Shown here: in pieces, positions 54,410 to 63,921 of the stretch
How positions within the stretch are numbered: the stretch's first letter is position 1
How the letters are laid out: the number at the start of each line of letters is the position of its first letter
Notes under the pieces: model-generated
What the model saw: the letters and a program-made list of their open reading frames with translations, nothing else
Databases searched by the model: none
Told to the model about the DNA's origin: nothing
Made by a program: the position numbers and the translations under genes
Assembly: GCF_009469765.1 (NCBI RefSeq)
Contig: NZ_SSSQ01000001.1
Coordinates: 248,001 to 312,000, forward strand
Length of the DNA: 64,000 nucleotides
Direction of reading: 5' to 3'
Origin: Dechloromonas hortensis
Lineage (GTDB): Bacteria > Pseudomonadota > Gammaproteobacteria > Burkholderiales > Rhodocyclaceae

Positions 54410-56173
54410 TTACATCGATTCCGGGCAGCTGACGCCCAGGATGGCCAGGCCATTGCGGATCACCTGACGCACGGCGGTGGCCAGCGCGACACGCGCGTCG
54501 CGCAGCGCGACGTCATCGACCAGCATGCGCTCGGCGTTGTACCAGCCGTGGAACTCGCCGGCCAGATCCTTGAGGTAGAAGGCGATCATGTGCGGCGCCA
54601 GATCGCGCGCCGCCGTCTCGATCACTTCGCGGAACTGGGCGAGTTGATTGGCGATGGCCAGTTCGCGCGGATTGCTCAGCAGCGACAGGTCGGCGCCGGC
54701 CAGCGCGGCGGCATCGCCGGCCCACTGGTTGACCACCGAGCAGATGCGGGCGTGGGCGTACTGGATGTAATAGACCGGATTTTCGTTGGTTTGGCTCTTC
54801 GCCAGATCGAGGTCGAAGTCGAGGTGCTGGTCGGACTTGCGCAGCGCGTAGAAGAAGCGGCAGGCATCGTTGCCGACTTCCTTGCGCAGTTCGCGCAGCG
54901 TGACGAACTCGCCGGAACGCGTGGACATCGAAGCCTTCTGGCCGTTGCGGTAAAGCACGGCGAACTGGACGAGGGCGACCTGCAGCTTGTCCGAATCGAG
55001 TTCCAGTGCCTTGATGGCGCCGGTGACGCGCGGGATGTAGCCGTGGTGGTCGGCGCCCCAGATGTTGATGACCTTGTCGAAACCGCGCTCGAACTTGTTC
55101 AGGTGGTAGGCGATGTCGGAGGCGAAATAGGTGTACAAGCCGTTTTCACGCTGGACAACGCGGTCCTTCTCGTCGCCGAAGGCGGTGGACTTGAACCAGC
55201 GGGCGCCGTTCTGGACGTAGAGGTGACCCTTCTTTTCCAGCAGATCGACGCAGCGGGCGACCAGACCGGTGTCGTACAAGGCTTTTTCGGAGTACCAGAC
55301 CTCGAACTCGACGCCAAACTCCTTCAGATCGTCGCGGCAGTCGGCCAGCTGCTCATTCAAGGCGTGCTGATGGACATACTCCCAGTCCGGGCCGAGCAGT
55401 TCCTTGGCCTGCGCGATCAGCGCATCGAGATGCAGTTCGCGCTGCTGCTTGGCTTCGTCGTCAGCCCGAGCGGCTTCCGGCAGGCCCGGCGTGCCGGCCA
55501 GCACGGCCTCGGCGCTGCGCACGTACTTGTCGCCATGGGCATGCTTCAACTGCGCCGCCATGTCGCGGACGTAAGCGCCCTGGTAGGCATTGGGCGGGAA
55601 AGGCACGATCACGTCGTGCTGTTCGAGATAGCGCAGCCAGGTCGACAGGCCGAGGATATCCATCTGGCGGCCAGCGTCATTGACGTAGTACTCGCGGGTC
55701 ACGTCCCAGCCGGCGAAAGTCAGCAGGCTGGACAGCGAAGCGCCGTAGGCGGCACCGCGGCCGTGGCCGACGTGCAGCGGCCCGGTCGGATTGGCCGAGA
55801 CGAATTCGACCTGCACCTTCTGCCAGCCGCCCACCGTCGAGCGGCCGAAATTCTCGGCTTCGACCAGCACGGCCTTGACGACGTCGGTCTTGGTGCCGGC
55901 GTCGAGCGTGAAATTGATGAAACCGGCCCCGGCCACGTCGGCCTTGGTGACCAGCGCCGAGGCCGGCAATTCATTGAGCAGCTGCTGGGCGATTTCGCGC
56001 GGGTTCTTCTTCAGCGCCTTGGCCAGTTGCATCGCCAGGTTGGTCGCGAAGTCGCCGTGCGTCGGATCGCGCGGGCGTTCGAGATGAATCGGGGTATCGG
56101 TTGCGCTGGGGGCAACGCTGGCCAGCGCCTGTTGCAACAGGGCGGTCAGCTGGGTTTTGACGTCTTGGGCCAT
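54410..56173 (-). CDS. argS: Arginyl-tRNA synthetase
   Basis: Class I synthetase charging tRNA(Arg). It has 587 residues with the N-terminal Add1 domain, the HIGH motif as HVGH in NPTGPLHVGHGRGAAYG, and the KMSKS-equivalent loop KASMSTRSG. The DALR anticodon domain includes NPVYYIQYAHARI and ends ILGVSCPESM. It is first in a tight unit with the SPOR-domain gene and dsbA; the upstream glycosylase gene ends 51 bases before. Confidence 0.96.
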   Translation of the reverse strand: MAQDVKTQLTALLQQALASVAPSATDTPIHLERPRDPTHGDFATNLAMQLAKALKKNPREIAQQLLNELPASALVTKADVAGAGFINFTLDAGTKTDVVKAVLVEAENFGRSTVGGWQKVQVEFVSANPTGPLHVGHGRGAAYGASLSSLLTFAGWDVTREYYVNDAGRQMDILGLSTWLRYLEQHDVIVPFPPNAYQGAYVRDMAAQLKHAHGDKYVRSAEAVLAGTPGLPEAARADDEAKQQRELHLDALIAQAKELLGPDWEYVHQHALNEQLADCRDDLKEFGVEFEVWYSEKALYDTGLVARCVDLLEKKGHLYVQNGARWFKSTAFGDEKDRVVQRENGLYTYFASDIAYHLNKFERGFDKVINIWGADHHGYIPRVTGAIKALELDSDKLQVALVQFAVLYRNGQKASMSTRSGEFVTLRELRKEVGNDACRFFYALRKSDQHLDFDLDLAKSQTNENPVYYIQYAHARICSVVNQWAGDAAALAGADLSLLSNPRELAIANQLAQFREVIETAARDLAPHMIAFYLKDLAGEFHGWYNAERMLVDDVALRDARVALATAVRQVIRNGLAILGVSCPESM

Positions 56174-56224
56174 TGATTTGCAGCTTAAAAAGCAAAACGT
56201 CGATTATACGATGCCGCTGCCCGT

Positions 56225-56725
56225 TTATTTGGCGACTATCACCGACCAGGCGGCCAGCTTGTCGGCGTAACTGCGCGCGGCATGGGCCGGACTGGTCGAT
56301 GGCAGCCGATGCAGGGCGAGCGGCCGCTCGGCCAGGCCGGGCAGCACATGCCGGCGAAAACTCGCTTCGGCAGCGGCGCCATTGAAGAAAATCCGCTCAA
56401 TGCTGCGGTGCACGGCCAAAAAAGCCGAAAAATCGTTGGCCCGGACCGAGGCGCCGACAATGTCCGCGTCCAGACTGCCGCCGCGCTGGCAGGCGGCAAT
56501 GACGTCCCACAGCGCGACCCCGGCCGCCTGCAGGCGAACCAGGCGTTGCGCGTAGGGCAGTTCGGGACCGGCGCCGAGCAGGTCGCCCATGATCCGCCAG
56601 AAGGCATTGCGCGGATGGGCGTAGTACTGGGCCGCCTGCAGCGAGGCCTGGCCCGGCATGCTGCCGAGGATCAGCAGGCGAGCCTGGCCATTGGCGACCG
56701 GCGGAAAACCGTACGACAAATCCAT
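56225..56725 (-). CDS. DNA-deoxyinosine glycosylase (UDG superfamily, family 6)
   Basis: 166 residues. The active-site motif GSMPGQASLQ, with YYAHPRNAFWRI and the C-terminal loop LPSTSPAHA, are those of hypoxanthine-DNA glycosylases related to Mug/UDG. The enzyme would remove deaminated adenine (hypoxanthine) from DNA, starting base excision repair. This complements rdgB in the same window, which removes dITP. It stands 10 bases after the GGDEF gene and is probably co-transcribed with it. Confidence 0.87.
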   Translation of the reverse strand: MDLSYGFPPVANGQARLLILGSMPGQASLQAAQYYAHPRNAFWRIMGDLLGAGPELPYAQRLVRLQAAGVALWDVIAACQRGGSLDADIVGASVRANDFSAFLAVHRSIERIFFNGAAAEASFRRHVLPGLAERPLALHRLPSTSPAHAARSYADKLAAWSVIVAK

Positions 56726-56735
56726 CGACGAAGGC

Positions 56736-58253
56736 TCAGCCGGCCATCACCCGGTTCTTGCCGGCCCGCTTGGCGAGATACATCGCCTGGTCGGCCCGCT
56801 TGATGGCATCGGCCCCGGACTCCTCGGTCGCCAGTTGGGCGACGCCGGCGCTGAAGGTGATCAGCACCTTTTCGCGGCCGGACAGGAAGAAGGCCTTGGT
56901 CAGTTCGCGCTGCAGCCGGGTCATGACCTCGATACCGTTCTCGAGCGGCGTATCCGGCATCAGGATGACGAATTCCTCGCCGCCGTAACGGGCCAGCGTG
57001 TCGGTTGGCCGCATGCACTTGCGGGCGACATTGGCCAGGTGGATCAGCGCATCGTCGCCGGCCTCGTGGCCGAGGCGGTCGTTCAGCTTCTTGAAATTGT
57101 CGATGTCGAGCAGGCTTAGCGACAAGGGGGTTTCCTTGCGCCGCATGTTGGCGATCTCGCGAACCAGCGCCTCGTCCAACCCCTTGCGATTCAGCGCATC
57201 GGTCAGCGGGTCGTGGCGGGCCAGCGCGCTGGCGTTGTCGAGCTCGAGGTGCAACTGGACCAGCTCGGCCTCGGTGTTGAGCACCTTCTCCTGCAAGATC
57301 TGCAATTGCTGGCGCGATTGCGCCGTTTCATCGACCATCGCCCGGGTTGCCCCGATGACGTCCTTGAGCAGCGGCGCCAGATCCTCGACGCGCTGGATGC
57401 CTTCGATCAGGCGGGCGCTTTCCTCGATCCGTCCCTGGAAAGTCGCGCTCGACTCGCTCATCGTCGCCAGGCGCTCGATGAAGGCACTCAACATCTGGCG
57501 CATTTCCTCCTGCGCCTCGATCGAGCGGCTTTTCGCCTCGCTCTGCTTGACCATCACGTCGCGCAGGCGGCGCTCCATCTCGTCCAGATGGCGCAGGCTG
57601 AGCGGCGGCACGACGGTCGCCAGCAAGCCGTCGACCTGGCCTTTCAACCAACTGTCGTCGAGACTCAATTCGCCGATATTCTCGATGATCAGGTGCAGCA
57701 GCTTGAGCAGCGACTCCTTGATCTCGACCTGTTCCTCGGCGGCGAACAGCACCTGATGGCTCAGATTGGCCAGCATGCCCTGCACCGCCGGCAGGTCGAG
57801 TTCGGGCTGGCGTAGGGCGAGCAGGAACTCGCTCGACATCTCGCTGACCCGCTCGTTGTCGTCGCCGAGCGCCGGCAGCACGCATTCGACGAAGCGCGCC
57901 AGCTTGGCGGCGAACTCGACCGGCAGCACCGGCAGAATCTTCAGTTCCGGTTCCTTGGCCGGCCCGCTGGCAGCCGCGACGAAGCCGAGCAGCGCATCCT
58001 GCACGCCCTGCCAACTGCGCCGTGATATCGCCGCGCCGAGCTGCTCGAGCGACAGCTTCTGTTCAGGACTGCGCGCCACCAGAGACTCCGCCAACTGGCG
58101 CAGCGGCGGCTCCGGGAAAGGCACGATATTGGGCAGATTGGCGATTTCGTTGTAGCAGGCCTGGTAGTTGGCCGGCGTCGGCGCCAGATGGCGAGCCGCC
58201 AGGCGTTTCAACGCCTCCCGGGCGATTTCGGAGGGGTGTTTCGGTTCGCTCAT
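56736..58253 (-). CDS. Cytoplasmic GGDEF diguanylate cyclase
   Basis: 505 residues with no membrane segment. The N-terminal 1-230 is helical and not recognised beyond a conserved start ([18 protein letters not shown]), a helical coiled coil follows (230-340), then the cyclase domain with [12 protein letters not shown], intact active site GGEEF (424-428) and an inhibitory I-site RPTD (415-418). So it should make c-di-GMP with product feedback. This N-terminal type is frequent in betaproteobacteria. It heads the run glycosylase-argS-SPOR-dsbA and is divergent from ubiB. Confidence 0.92.
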   Translation of the reverse strand: MSEPKHPSEIAREALKRLAARHLAPTPANYQACYNEIANLPNIVPFPEPPLRQLAESLVARSPEQKLSLEQLGAAISRRSWQGVQDALLGFVAAASGPAKEPELKILPVLPVEFAAKLARFVECVLPALGDDNERVSEMSSEFLLALRQPELDLPAVQGMLANLSHQVLFAAEEQVEIKESLLKLLHLIIENIGELSLDDSWLKGQVDGLLATVVPPLSLRHLDEMERRLRDVMVKQSEAKSRSIEAQEEMRQMLSAFIERLATMSESSATFQGRIEESARLIEGIQRVEDLAPLLKDVIGATRAMVDETAQSRQQLQILQEKVLNTEAELVQLHLELDNASALARHDPLTDALNRKGLDEALVREIANMRRKETPLSLSLLDIDNFKKLNDRLGHEAGDDALIHLANVARKCMRPTDTLARYGGEEFVILMPDTPLENGIEVMTRLQRELTKAFFLSGREKVLITFSAGVAQLATEESGADAIKRADQAMYLAKRAGKNRVMAG

Positions 58254-58477
58254 CGAAGCAATCTGGAAAGGTTTCAGCTGGAAACAGATCGGGGCAAACG
58301 CCCCGCCCGCGGAGTTTATCGCTATTGCATTTCGCCGTCTGCATCAATGTACAAGGATGGCACAATCCGCCCCGACCAAGCTCGGCAAAGTCGAAAACAC
58401 GGGGCCGCAACGGCCGACCACGTGTTAACATGCTCGTTTCGCTTCATTGCCCGGCCCGACCGGCATCCCCTGCCGCC

Positions 58478-59998
58478 ATGCGTCTCCTCCGCCTGCTCAA
58501 GATCGCCTCTGTCGCCAGCCGTTTCGGCCTGGACGAAATGGTGCTCGAACACGAGCCGAGCGGCCGCCTGGTTCGCCTCGCCAACGCCCTGCAGTTCTGG
58601 CGCGACCTCTCGGCGCCGCGCGCCCTGCGCCTGCGCCTGGCCCTCGAAGCGCTCGGCCCGATTTTCGTCAAGTTCGGCCAGGTGCTGTCCACCCGGCGCG
58701 ACCTGATGCCGACCGACATCGCCGACGAACTGGCCCGCCTGCAGGACCGCGTGCCGCCCTTCGATTCGCAGCTTGCCCTGGCCGAGATCGAAAAAGCCTA
58801 CGGCCGCCCGGCCAGCGAAGTCTTCGCCGAATTCGACCCGGTGCCGGTCGCCTCGGCCTCGATCGCGCAGGTCCATTTCGCCAAGTTGCGCGAGGAAGAC
58901 GGCGGCCATGAAGTCGCCGTCAAGATTCTGCGCCCGAACATGATGTCGGTCATCGACCACGATCTGGCGCTGATGGACAATTTCGCGCTGCTCCTCGAAA
59001 AGCTGTGGTCCGACGGCAAGCGCCTGAAACCGCGCGAGGTGGTCGCCGAATTCGCCAAGTACCTGCGCGACGAGCTGGACCTGATGCGCGAAGCGGCCAA
59101 CGCCTCGCAACTGCGGCGCAATTTCACCGATTCGAAGCTGCTGATCGTGCCCGAAGTGTATTGGGACCATTGCACCTCGACGGTGATGGTCATGGAGCGC
59201 ATGAAGGGCACGCCGATCTCGCAGATCGACAAGCTGCGCGCCGACGGCATCGATCTCTCGAAGCTCTCCGAAGCCGGCGTCGAAATCTTCTTCACCCAGG
59301 TCTTCCGCGACGGCTTCTTCCACGCCGACATGCACCCCGGCAACATCTTCGTGCATGCCGACGGCCGCTACATCGCGCTTGATTTCGGCATCGTCGGCAC
59401 GTTGACCGACAGCGACAAGAACTACCTGGCGCAGAACTTCCTCGCCTTCTTCCGCCGCGACTACAAGCGGGTCGCCGAAGCCCACATCGAATCCGGCTGG
59501 GCGCCGAAGGACACCCGGGTCGACGAGTTCGAGGCCGCCATCCGCGCCGTCTGCGAACCGATCTTCGACCGGCCGCTGAAGGACATTTCCTTCGGCAAGA
59601 TCCTGCTCCGGCTGTTCCAGACCTCGCGCCGCTTCAATGTCGAGATCCAGCCGCAACTGGTCATGCTGCAGAAAACGCTGCTCAACATCGAAGGCCTCGG
59701 CCGCCAGCTCGACCCCGAACTCGACCTGTGGAAAACCGCCAAGCCCTTCCTCGAACGCTGGATGAGCGAACAGGTCGGCTGGCGCGGCCTGGTCAAGACT
59801 TTCAAGCAGGAAGCGCCCTATCTGGCGCGAACCATTCCGCAACTGCCCCGCCTCGTCCATCAGGCGCTGGCCCAACCGCACAAGGCCGACCTGCAGCCCC
59901 AACTCGAGCAACTGATCGCCGCCCAGCGCCAGCAGAACCGCTGGCTCGCCATCATCGCCCTGCTGCTGGCCTGCCTGGCCGCCGCGCTGTTTCGCTGA
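58478..59998 (+). CDS. ubiB: Ubiquinone biosynthesis regulatory kinase-like protein UbiB
   Basis: Atypical kinase/ATPase needed for ubiquinone synthesis. It has 506 residues from ATG 58478 ([20 protein letters not shown], matching the UbiB start); ATG 58430 is an alternative. Hallmarks are [14 protein letters not shown] (KxGQ), the Ala-rich loop [17 protein letters not shown], the ExD segment [19 protein letters not shown] and DFGIVG. A C-terminal membrane helix ([16 protein letters not shown]) anchors it. It stands alone, without ubiE or ubiJ, and is divergent from the GGDEF gene across 224 bases with no recognisable gene. Confidence 0.94.
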   Translation: MRLLRLLKIASVASRFGLDEMVLEHEPSGRLVRLANALQFWRDLSAPRALRLRLALEALGPIFVKFGQVLSTRRDLMPTDIADELARLQDRVPPFDSQLALAEIEKAYGRPASEVFAEFDPVPVASASIAQVHFAKLREEDGGHEVAVKILRPNMMSVIDHDLALMDNFALLLEKLWSDGKRLKPREVVAEFAKYLRDELDLMREAANASQLRRNFTDSKLLIVPEVYWDHCTSTVMVMERMKGTPISQIDKLRADGIDLSKLSEAGVEIFFTQVFRDGFFHADMHPGNIFVHADGRYIALDFGIVGTLTDSDKNYLAQNFLAFFRRDYKRVAEAHIESGWAPKDTRVDEFEAAIRAVCEPIFDRPLKDISFGKILLRLFQTSRRFNVEIQPQLVMLQKTLLNIEGLGRQLDPELDLWKTAKPFLERWMSEQVGWRGLVKTFKQEAPYLARTIPQLPRLVHQALAQPHKADLQPQLEQLIAAQRQQNRWLAIIALLLACLAAALFR

Positions 59999-60004
59999 GC
60001 CGGA

Positions 60005-63000
60005 ATGTCTGCCGTCACCCTGAGCACCTATACCGAGGCCGATGTCATCGAATGGCTCGGCGAAGCCGAAGTCGCCAAGGCCCGCCCCTATGTCGACCTG
60101 ATCCGCGAACTGGATGTCGAGGAAGAGCGCCTGCGCGCCGTCGTGCCCGGCTCGGCCCGCAAGCCCTATACCTCGATCGCCCGCCTCGTCCAGCACAAGA
60201 ACGGCAACGTTTCGCTGATCAGCGGCTGCACCTGCCCGGTCGGCGTGGACTGCAAGCACGTCGCGGCAACGCTGCTCAAGGCCATCGAGGAACGCAATCC
60301 GGTCGAACGGGTCAGCCCCGGTGTACTCTCCTGGGTCGAGGACCTGAGGCGCGCCTCGGTCGCCGTCGCCAAGAAGAAGGCGCGGCCGAGCGGCGTCCGC
60401 CAGCAGTTGTTCTACATCCTGAAATGGACGGCCGACAAGCGCTATTTCGGCATCGAGATCCGCAAGGGCAAGTACCCGGAAAACGCCGAGGAATGGTGGA
60501 AGGTCGACCGCGCGCTGGTCACGCCGCCGCAATTCGTCAATGAAGAAGATCTCGGCATCCTGCGCCTGATCTGGGCCGATCGCGGCCAGGAAAGTGGCCT
60601 GCGCGCCTTCGGCCTCGGCCCCCGGCACGGCGCCGAGGCGCTGCAGCGGATGGCGGCCAGCCATCGCCTCTATTCGCAGGACGACCTGGCCTTGCCGCTG
60701 CACGCCGGCGGCAGCCGGCCGGCCAGTATCGGCTGGCAGGTCGACGCGGCCGGCTTCCAGCGCCCCTACCTGAAGCCCGAACCGTCGGCCGACATGGTCG
60801 TGCCGGTCGACCCGCCGTGGTACCTCGATTTCAATGCCGGCGAAACCGGCGCTCTCGAAGTCACCGGCAACCCGGACGTGGTCAGCAAGCTGTTCAACCT
60901 GCCGCCGCTGTCGGCCAAGGAAGCGGCGCTGGTCGCCGAGGCGCTGTCCGAACTGGCGCCCGAACTGCCGCCGCCGGCCGAGGACGCCAGCGCCCGCCTG
61001 CGCCTGATCGACGCGCCGCTGCAGGCCATCCTCCAGCTCGACACCATCCACACCCACGGCTACCGCGCCTGGCGCGGTTATCCGCAGAGTTTCAGCGGCG
61101 GTCCGTTCGACATCGCCCGCGTCATCTTCCGTTACGCCGATGCTGAAATCCGGCCGGAAGAACGCCACGAATTCATCACCCTGCCGGAAGGCGAGACGGT
61201 CCGCCTGAAACGCCGGCCGGAAGCCGAAGCGGCCGCCCTGCAGGTGCTTTCCGGCAGCGGCCTGGAGAAGATTCCCGGCCATACGCTGTCCACTTTCGGC
61301 AGCCCGCCGCAGGGCATCTACGGCCTGGTCGACGAAGGCCAGTGGACCGTCTTCATGCAGAACGGCATCGACCGTCTGAAAGCCGGCGGCTGGCAGGTCG
61401 AATTCCCGGAAGACTTCCGTCATCACGTGCTCGATGTCGAAGGTTGGGAAGCCGACCTCATCGAATCGGAAAACGGCTGGTTCGACCTCGACATGGGCAT
61501 CATCGTTGAAGGTGAGCGCCTGCCGCTGGCCCCGCTGCTGGCCGGCCTCTTCCGGCGCGATGCACGCTGGCTGGAAGCGCTGCAGCTGGCCTTCATCCCC
61601 GACGAGGAACCGGTCGAACTGCACACCGCGCGCGGCAAACGCCTGCGCGTCCCGGCCGGCCGCATCAAGCCGCTGGCGGCGACGCTGATCGACCTCTTCG
61701 ACGGTTTCAGCGGCGGCGAAACGCTGCGCCTGTCACGCTTCGACGCGCCGCGCCTGGCCGAACTGAACGACACCAGCCGCTGGCAGTTCAAGGGCCAGAG
61801 CGACGTTCTGGCGCTGGCCGACAAGCTGCGTGCGGCGCAGGGCATCGTCGATATCGAACCGCCGGCCGGCCTCGGCCTCGAATTGCGCCCCTACCAGAAG
61901 GAAGGCCTGGCCTGGCTGCAGTTCCTGCGCGAGCAGAACCTGTCCGGCATCCTGGCCGACGACATGGGCCTCGGCAAGACGGCGCAGACGCTGGCCCACC
62001 TGCTGCTGGAAAAGGAAGGCGGCCGCCTCGACAAGCCGACGCTGATCGTCCTGCCAACCTCACTGATCTTCAACTGGAAGAACGAAGCCGCCCGCTTTGC
62101 GCCCGGCCTCAAGGTGCTGTCGCTGCACGGCCCGGAACGCAAGAGCCGCTTCGGCGAAATCGCCGAGCACGACGTCGTGCTGACCACCTACCCGCTGCTC
62201 TGGCGCGACGCCGACGTGCTGATGCAGCACAGCTACCACCTGCTCATCCTCGACGAGGCGCAGACGGTCAAGAACGCCCAGAGCCAGAGCGCCGAAGCGG
62301 TGCGCAAGATCGACGCCCGGCATCGCCTGTGCCTGACCGGTACGCCGCTCGAGAACCACCTCGGCGAGCTGTGGAGCCAGTTCGACTTCCTGCTGCCCGG
62401 CTTCCTCGGCACCAGCAAGCAGTTCACCAAGCACTGGCGGACACCGATCGAGAAGGTCGGCGACACCCAGCGCCGCGACCTGCTGGCCCGCCGCATCCGG
62501 CCCTTCATCCTGCGCCGCAAGAAGGAAGACGTCGCCCAGGAACTGCCGCCGAAGACCATCATCATCCGTTCGGTCGAACTGGAAGGCAGCCAGCGCGACC
62601 TCTACGAAACAGTGCGCGCCGCGATGGATGCCAAGGTCCGCGACGAAATCGCCAACCGCGGTTTCGCGCGTAGCCAGATCGTCATCCTCGATGCCCTGCT
62701 CAAACTGCGCCAGGTCTGCTGCGACCCGCGCCTGGTCAAGGCCAATGCCGCCAAGAAGGTCAAGGAACGGGCCAAGCTCGACCTGCTGATGGCGATGCTG
62801 CCGGAACTGGTCGATGAAGGCCGCAAGATTCTCGTCTTCTCGCAATTCACCAGCATGCTGGCGCTGATCGAGGACGAACTGAACGAAATCGGCATTCCCT
62901 ACGCGCTGCTCACCGGCAGCACCGACGACCGCGAAGCGCAGATCCGCCGCTTCCAGGACGGCGATGTGCCGATCTTCCTGATCAGCCTGAAGGCCGGCGG

Positions 63001-63283
63001 CGTCGGTCTCAACCTGACCGCGGCCGATACCGTCATCCACTACGATCCGTGGTGGAATCCGGCCGTCGAAAACCAGGCTACCGACCGGGCGCATCGCCTC
63101 GGCCAGGACAAGCCGGTCTTCGTCTACAAGCTGATCGTCGGCGGCAGTATCGAGGAAAAGATTCTCGCGCTGCAGGAACGCAAGGCTGAACTGGCGGCCG
63201 GCATCCTGTCCGACGACCACCGCGTGGACGTCAAATTCGGCACCGACGACCTCGCCGCACTGTTCGAGCCTCTACCCGGCTAA
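60005..63283 (+). CDS. SNF2-family helicase with SWIM zinc finger
   Basis: 1092 residues. N-terminal SWIM zinc finger CTCPVGVDCKH (Cys75, Cys77, Cys83, His85), a long middle region, then SNF2 ATPase motifs I (DDMGLGKTAQT), II (DEAQ), III (LTGTPLENHLGELWS) and IV-VI (SQFTSML, SLKAGGVGLNLTAAD, DRAHRLGQ). Such proteins translocate on duplex DNA and remodel protein-DNA or polymerase complexes, as RapA does. It lies six bases after ubiB, so the two share a transcript. A hairpin follows. Its target is unknown. Confidence 0.93.
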   Translation: MSAVTLSTYTEADVIEWLGEAEVAKARPYVDLIRELDVEEERLRAVVPGSARKPYTSIARLVQHKNGNVSLISGCTCPVGVDCKHVAATLLKAIEERNPVERVSPGVLSWVEDLRRASVAVAKKKARPSGVRQQLFYILKWTADKRYFGIEIRKGKYPENAEEWWKVDRALVTPPQFVNEEDLGILRLIWADRGQESGLRAFGLGPRHGAEALQRMAASHRLYSQDDLALPLHAGGSRPASIGWQVDAAGFQRPYLKPEPSADMVVPVDPPWYLDFNAGETGALEVTGNPDVVSKLFNLPPLSAKEAALVAEALSELAPELPPPAEDASARLRLIDAPLQAILQLDTIHTHGYRAWRGYPQSFSGGPFDIARVIFRYADAEIRPEERHEFITLPEGETVRLKRRPEAEAAALQVLSGSGLEKIPGHTLSTFGSPPQGIYGLVDEGQWTVFMQNGIDRLKAGGWQVEFPEDFRHHVLDVEGWEADLIESENGWFDLDMGIIVEGERLPLAPLLAGLFRRDARWLEALQLAFIPDEEPVELHTARGKRLRVPAGRIKPLAATLIDLFDGFSGGETLRLSRFDAPRLAELNDTSRWQFKGQSDVLALADKLRAAQGIVDIEPPAGLGLELRPYQKEGLAWLQFLREQNLSGILADDMGLGKTAQTLAHLLLEKEGGRLDKPTLIVLPTSLIFNWKNEAARFAPGLKVLSLHGPERKSRFGEIAEHDVVLTTYPLLWRDADVLMQHSYHLLILDEAQTVKNAQSQSAEAVRKIDARHRLCLTGTPLENHLGELWSQFDFLLPGFLGTSKQFTKHWRTPIEKVGDTQRRDLLARRIRPFILRRKKEDVAQELPPKTIIIRSVELEGSQRDLYETVRAAMDAKVRDEIANRGFARSQIVILDALLKLRQVCCDPRLVKANAAKKVKERAKLDLLMAMLPELVDEGRKILVFSQFTSMLALIEDELNEIGIPYALLTGSTDDREAQIRRFQDGDVPIFLISLKAGGVGLNLTAADTVIHYDPWWNPAVENQATDRAHRLGQDKPVFVYKLIVGGSIEEKILALQERKAELAAGILSDDHRVDVKFGTDDLAALFEPLPG

Positions 63284-63291
63284 AGCGGGCC

Positions 63292-63310
63292 GCCGGCATT
63301 TTTGCCGGTT
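63292..63310 (+). terminator. Hairpin after SNF2 gene
   Basis: CCGGCA (63293-63298), TTTT, TGCCGG (63303-63308), followed by TTTAA. A 6-bp stem with a short T-run between the convergent SNF2 and Hpt genes. Confidence 0.55.
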
Positions 63311-63349
63311 TAACGAGGTCGACCGCAGGACTCGGGGAACGGCCCTGCT

Positions 63350-63745
63350 TCAGGAAGCGCTGCCGCCTTCCGGCGTGGCGGTATCGGCCAGCGCGAGATA
63401 CTCGGCAATCGCCTCGATACCCTGCTGCTGAATGCTCTCCAGGCTGAGCAGCAAGGCCGTCAACTGCCCGGCGGCGGCGCCTTGCTTGGCGGCCAGTTCC
63501 AGCGCCTGTGCCGCCTGCTGGACGGTGGGCAGGCCGAGCGTGCCGCTGCCGCCCTTCAGGCGGTGGGCCAGATGTTCGATCGACTCGGCATCGCCCTCGG
63601 CCAGTGCGCTGTGCAGCGCCGGCAGGCTGATCGCGCTTTCGTCGCGGTAGACCTTGAGCAGACGGCAATAAAGCCGGACGTTGCCATTCATCGAGTGCAA
63701 GCCGAGCGCCGTATCGAGGACGACCGCAGCATTTTCATTTGACAT
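63350..63745 (-). CDS. Stand-alone histidine phosphotransfer (Hpt) protein
   Basis: 131 residues from ATG 63745, with GGGGGAA upstream; a frame extending to 63847 was rejected. A four-helix bundle with the phospho-acceptor His61 in LAHRLKGGSGTLG is the Hpt signature. Such proteins pass phosphate between hybrid kinases and response regulators. The hybrid kinase at 11993-14581 lacks an Hpt domain and could use one, though no link is shown. It is divergent from the exported-protein gene at 63922. Confidence 0.88.
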   Translation of the reverse strand: MSNENAAVVLDTALGLHSMNGNVRLYCRLLKVYRDESAISLPALHSALAEGDAESIEHLAHRLKGGSGTLGLPTVQQAAQALELAAKQGAAAGQLTALLLSLESIQQQGIEAIAEYLALADTATPEGGSAS

Positions 63746-63921
63746 AACAATTCCCCCAGTACCGGCCCCGCCAACAATCGTCGCCAGCAACTGACCGGCC
63801 ACCCTTATGGGCCGGATTATCCCCGACCAGCCCGCACTCTGGCACATTCAAAACGGCATATTTTTCGCCGGGCCGGCCGGCGTACAATCCGTCCATCAAC
63901 GAATCCTGATTGAGGTCTGTC

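Noticed and set aside
52496..56176. Very long open frame (over 1200 codons) on the plus strand opposite argS-dsbA-thiG genes
   Set aside because: It is antisense to several certain genes, has repetitive Arg/Gln/Ala/Val-rich translation without any domain, and is explained by strong GC bias at third codon positions.
58322..61624. Open frame of about 1100 codons on the minus strand opposite ubiB and the SNF2 gene
   Set aside because: Both plus-strand genes have complete family motifs. The antisense translation shows no recognisable domain and is another GC-bias shadow.
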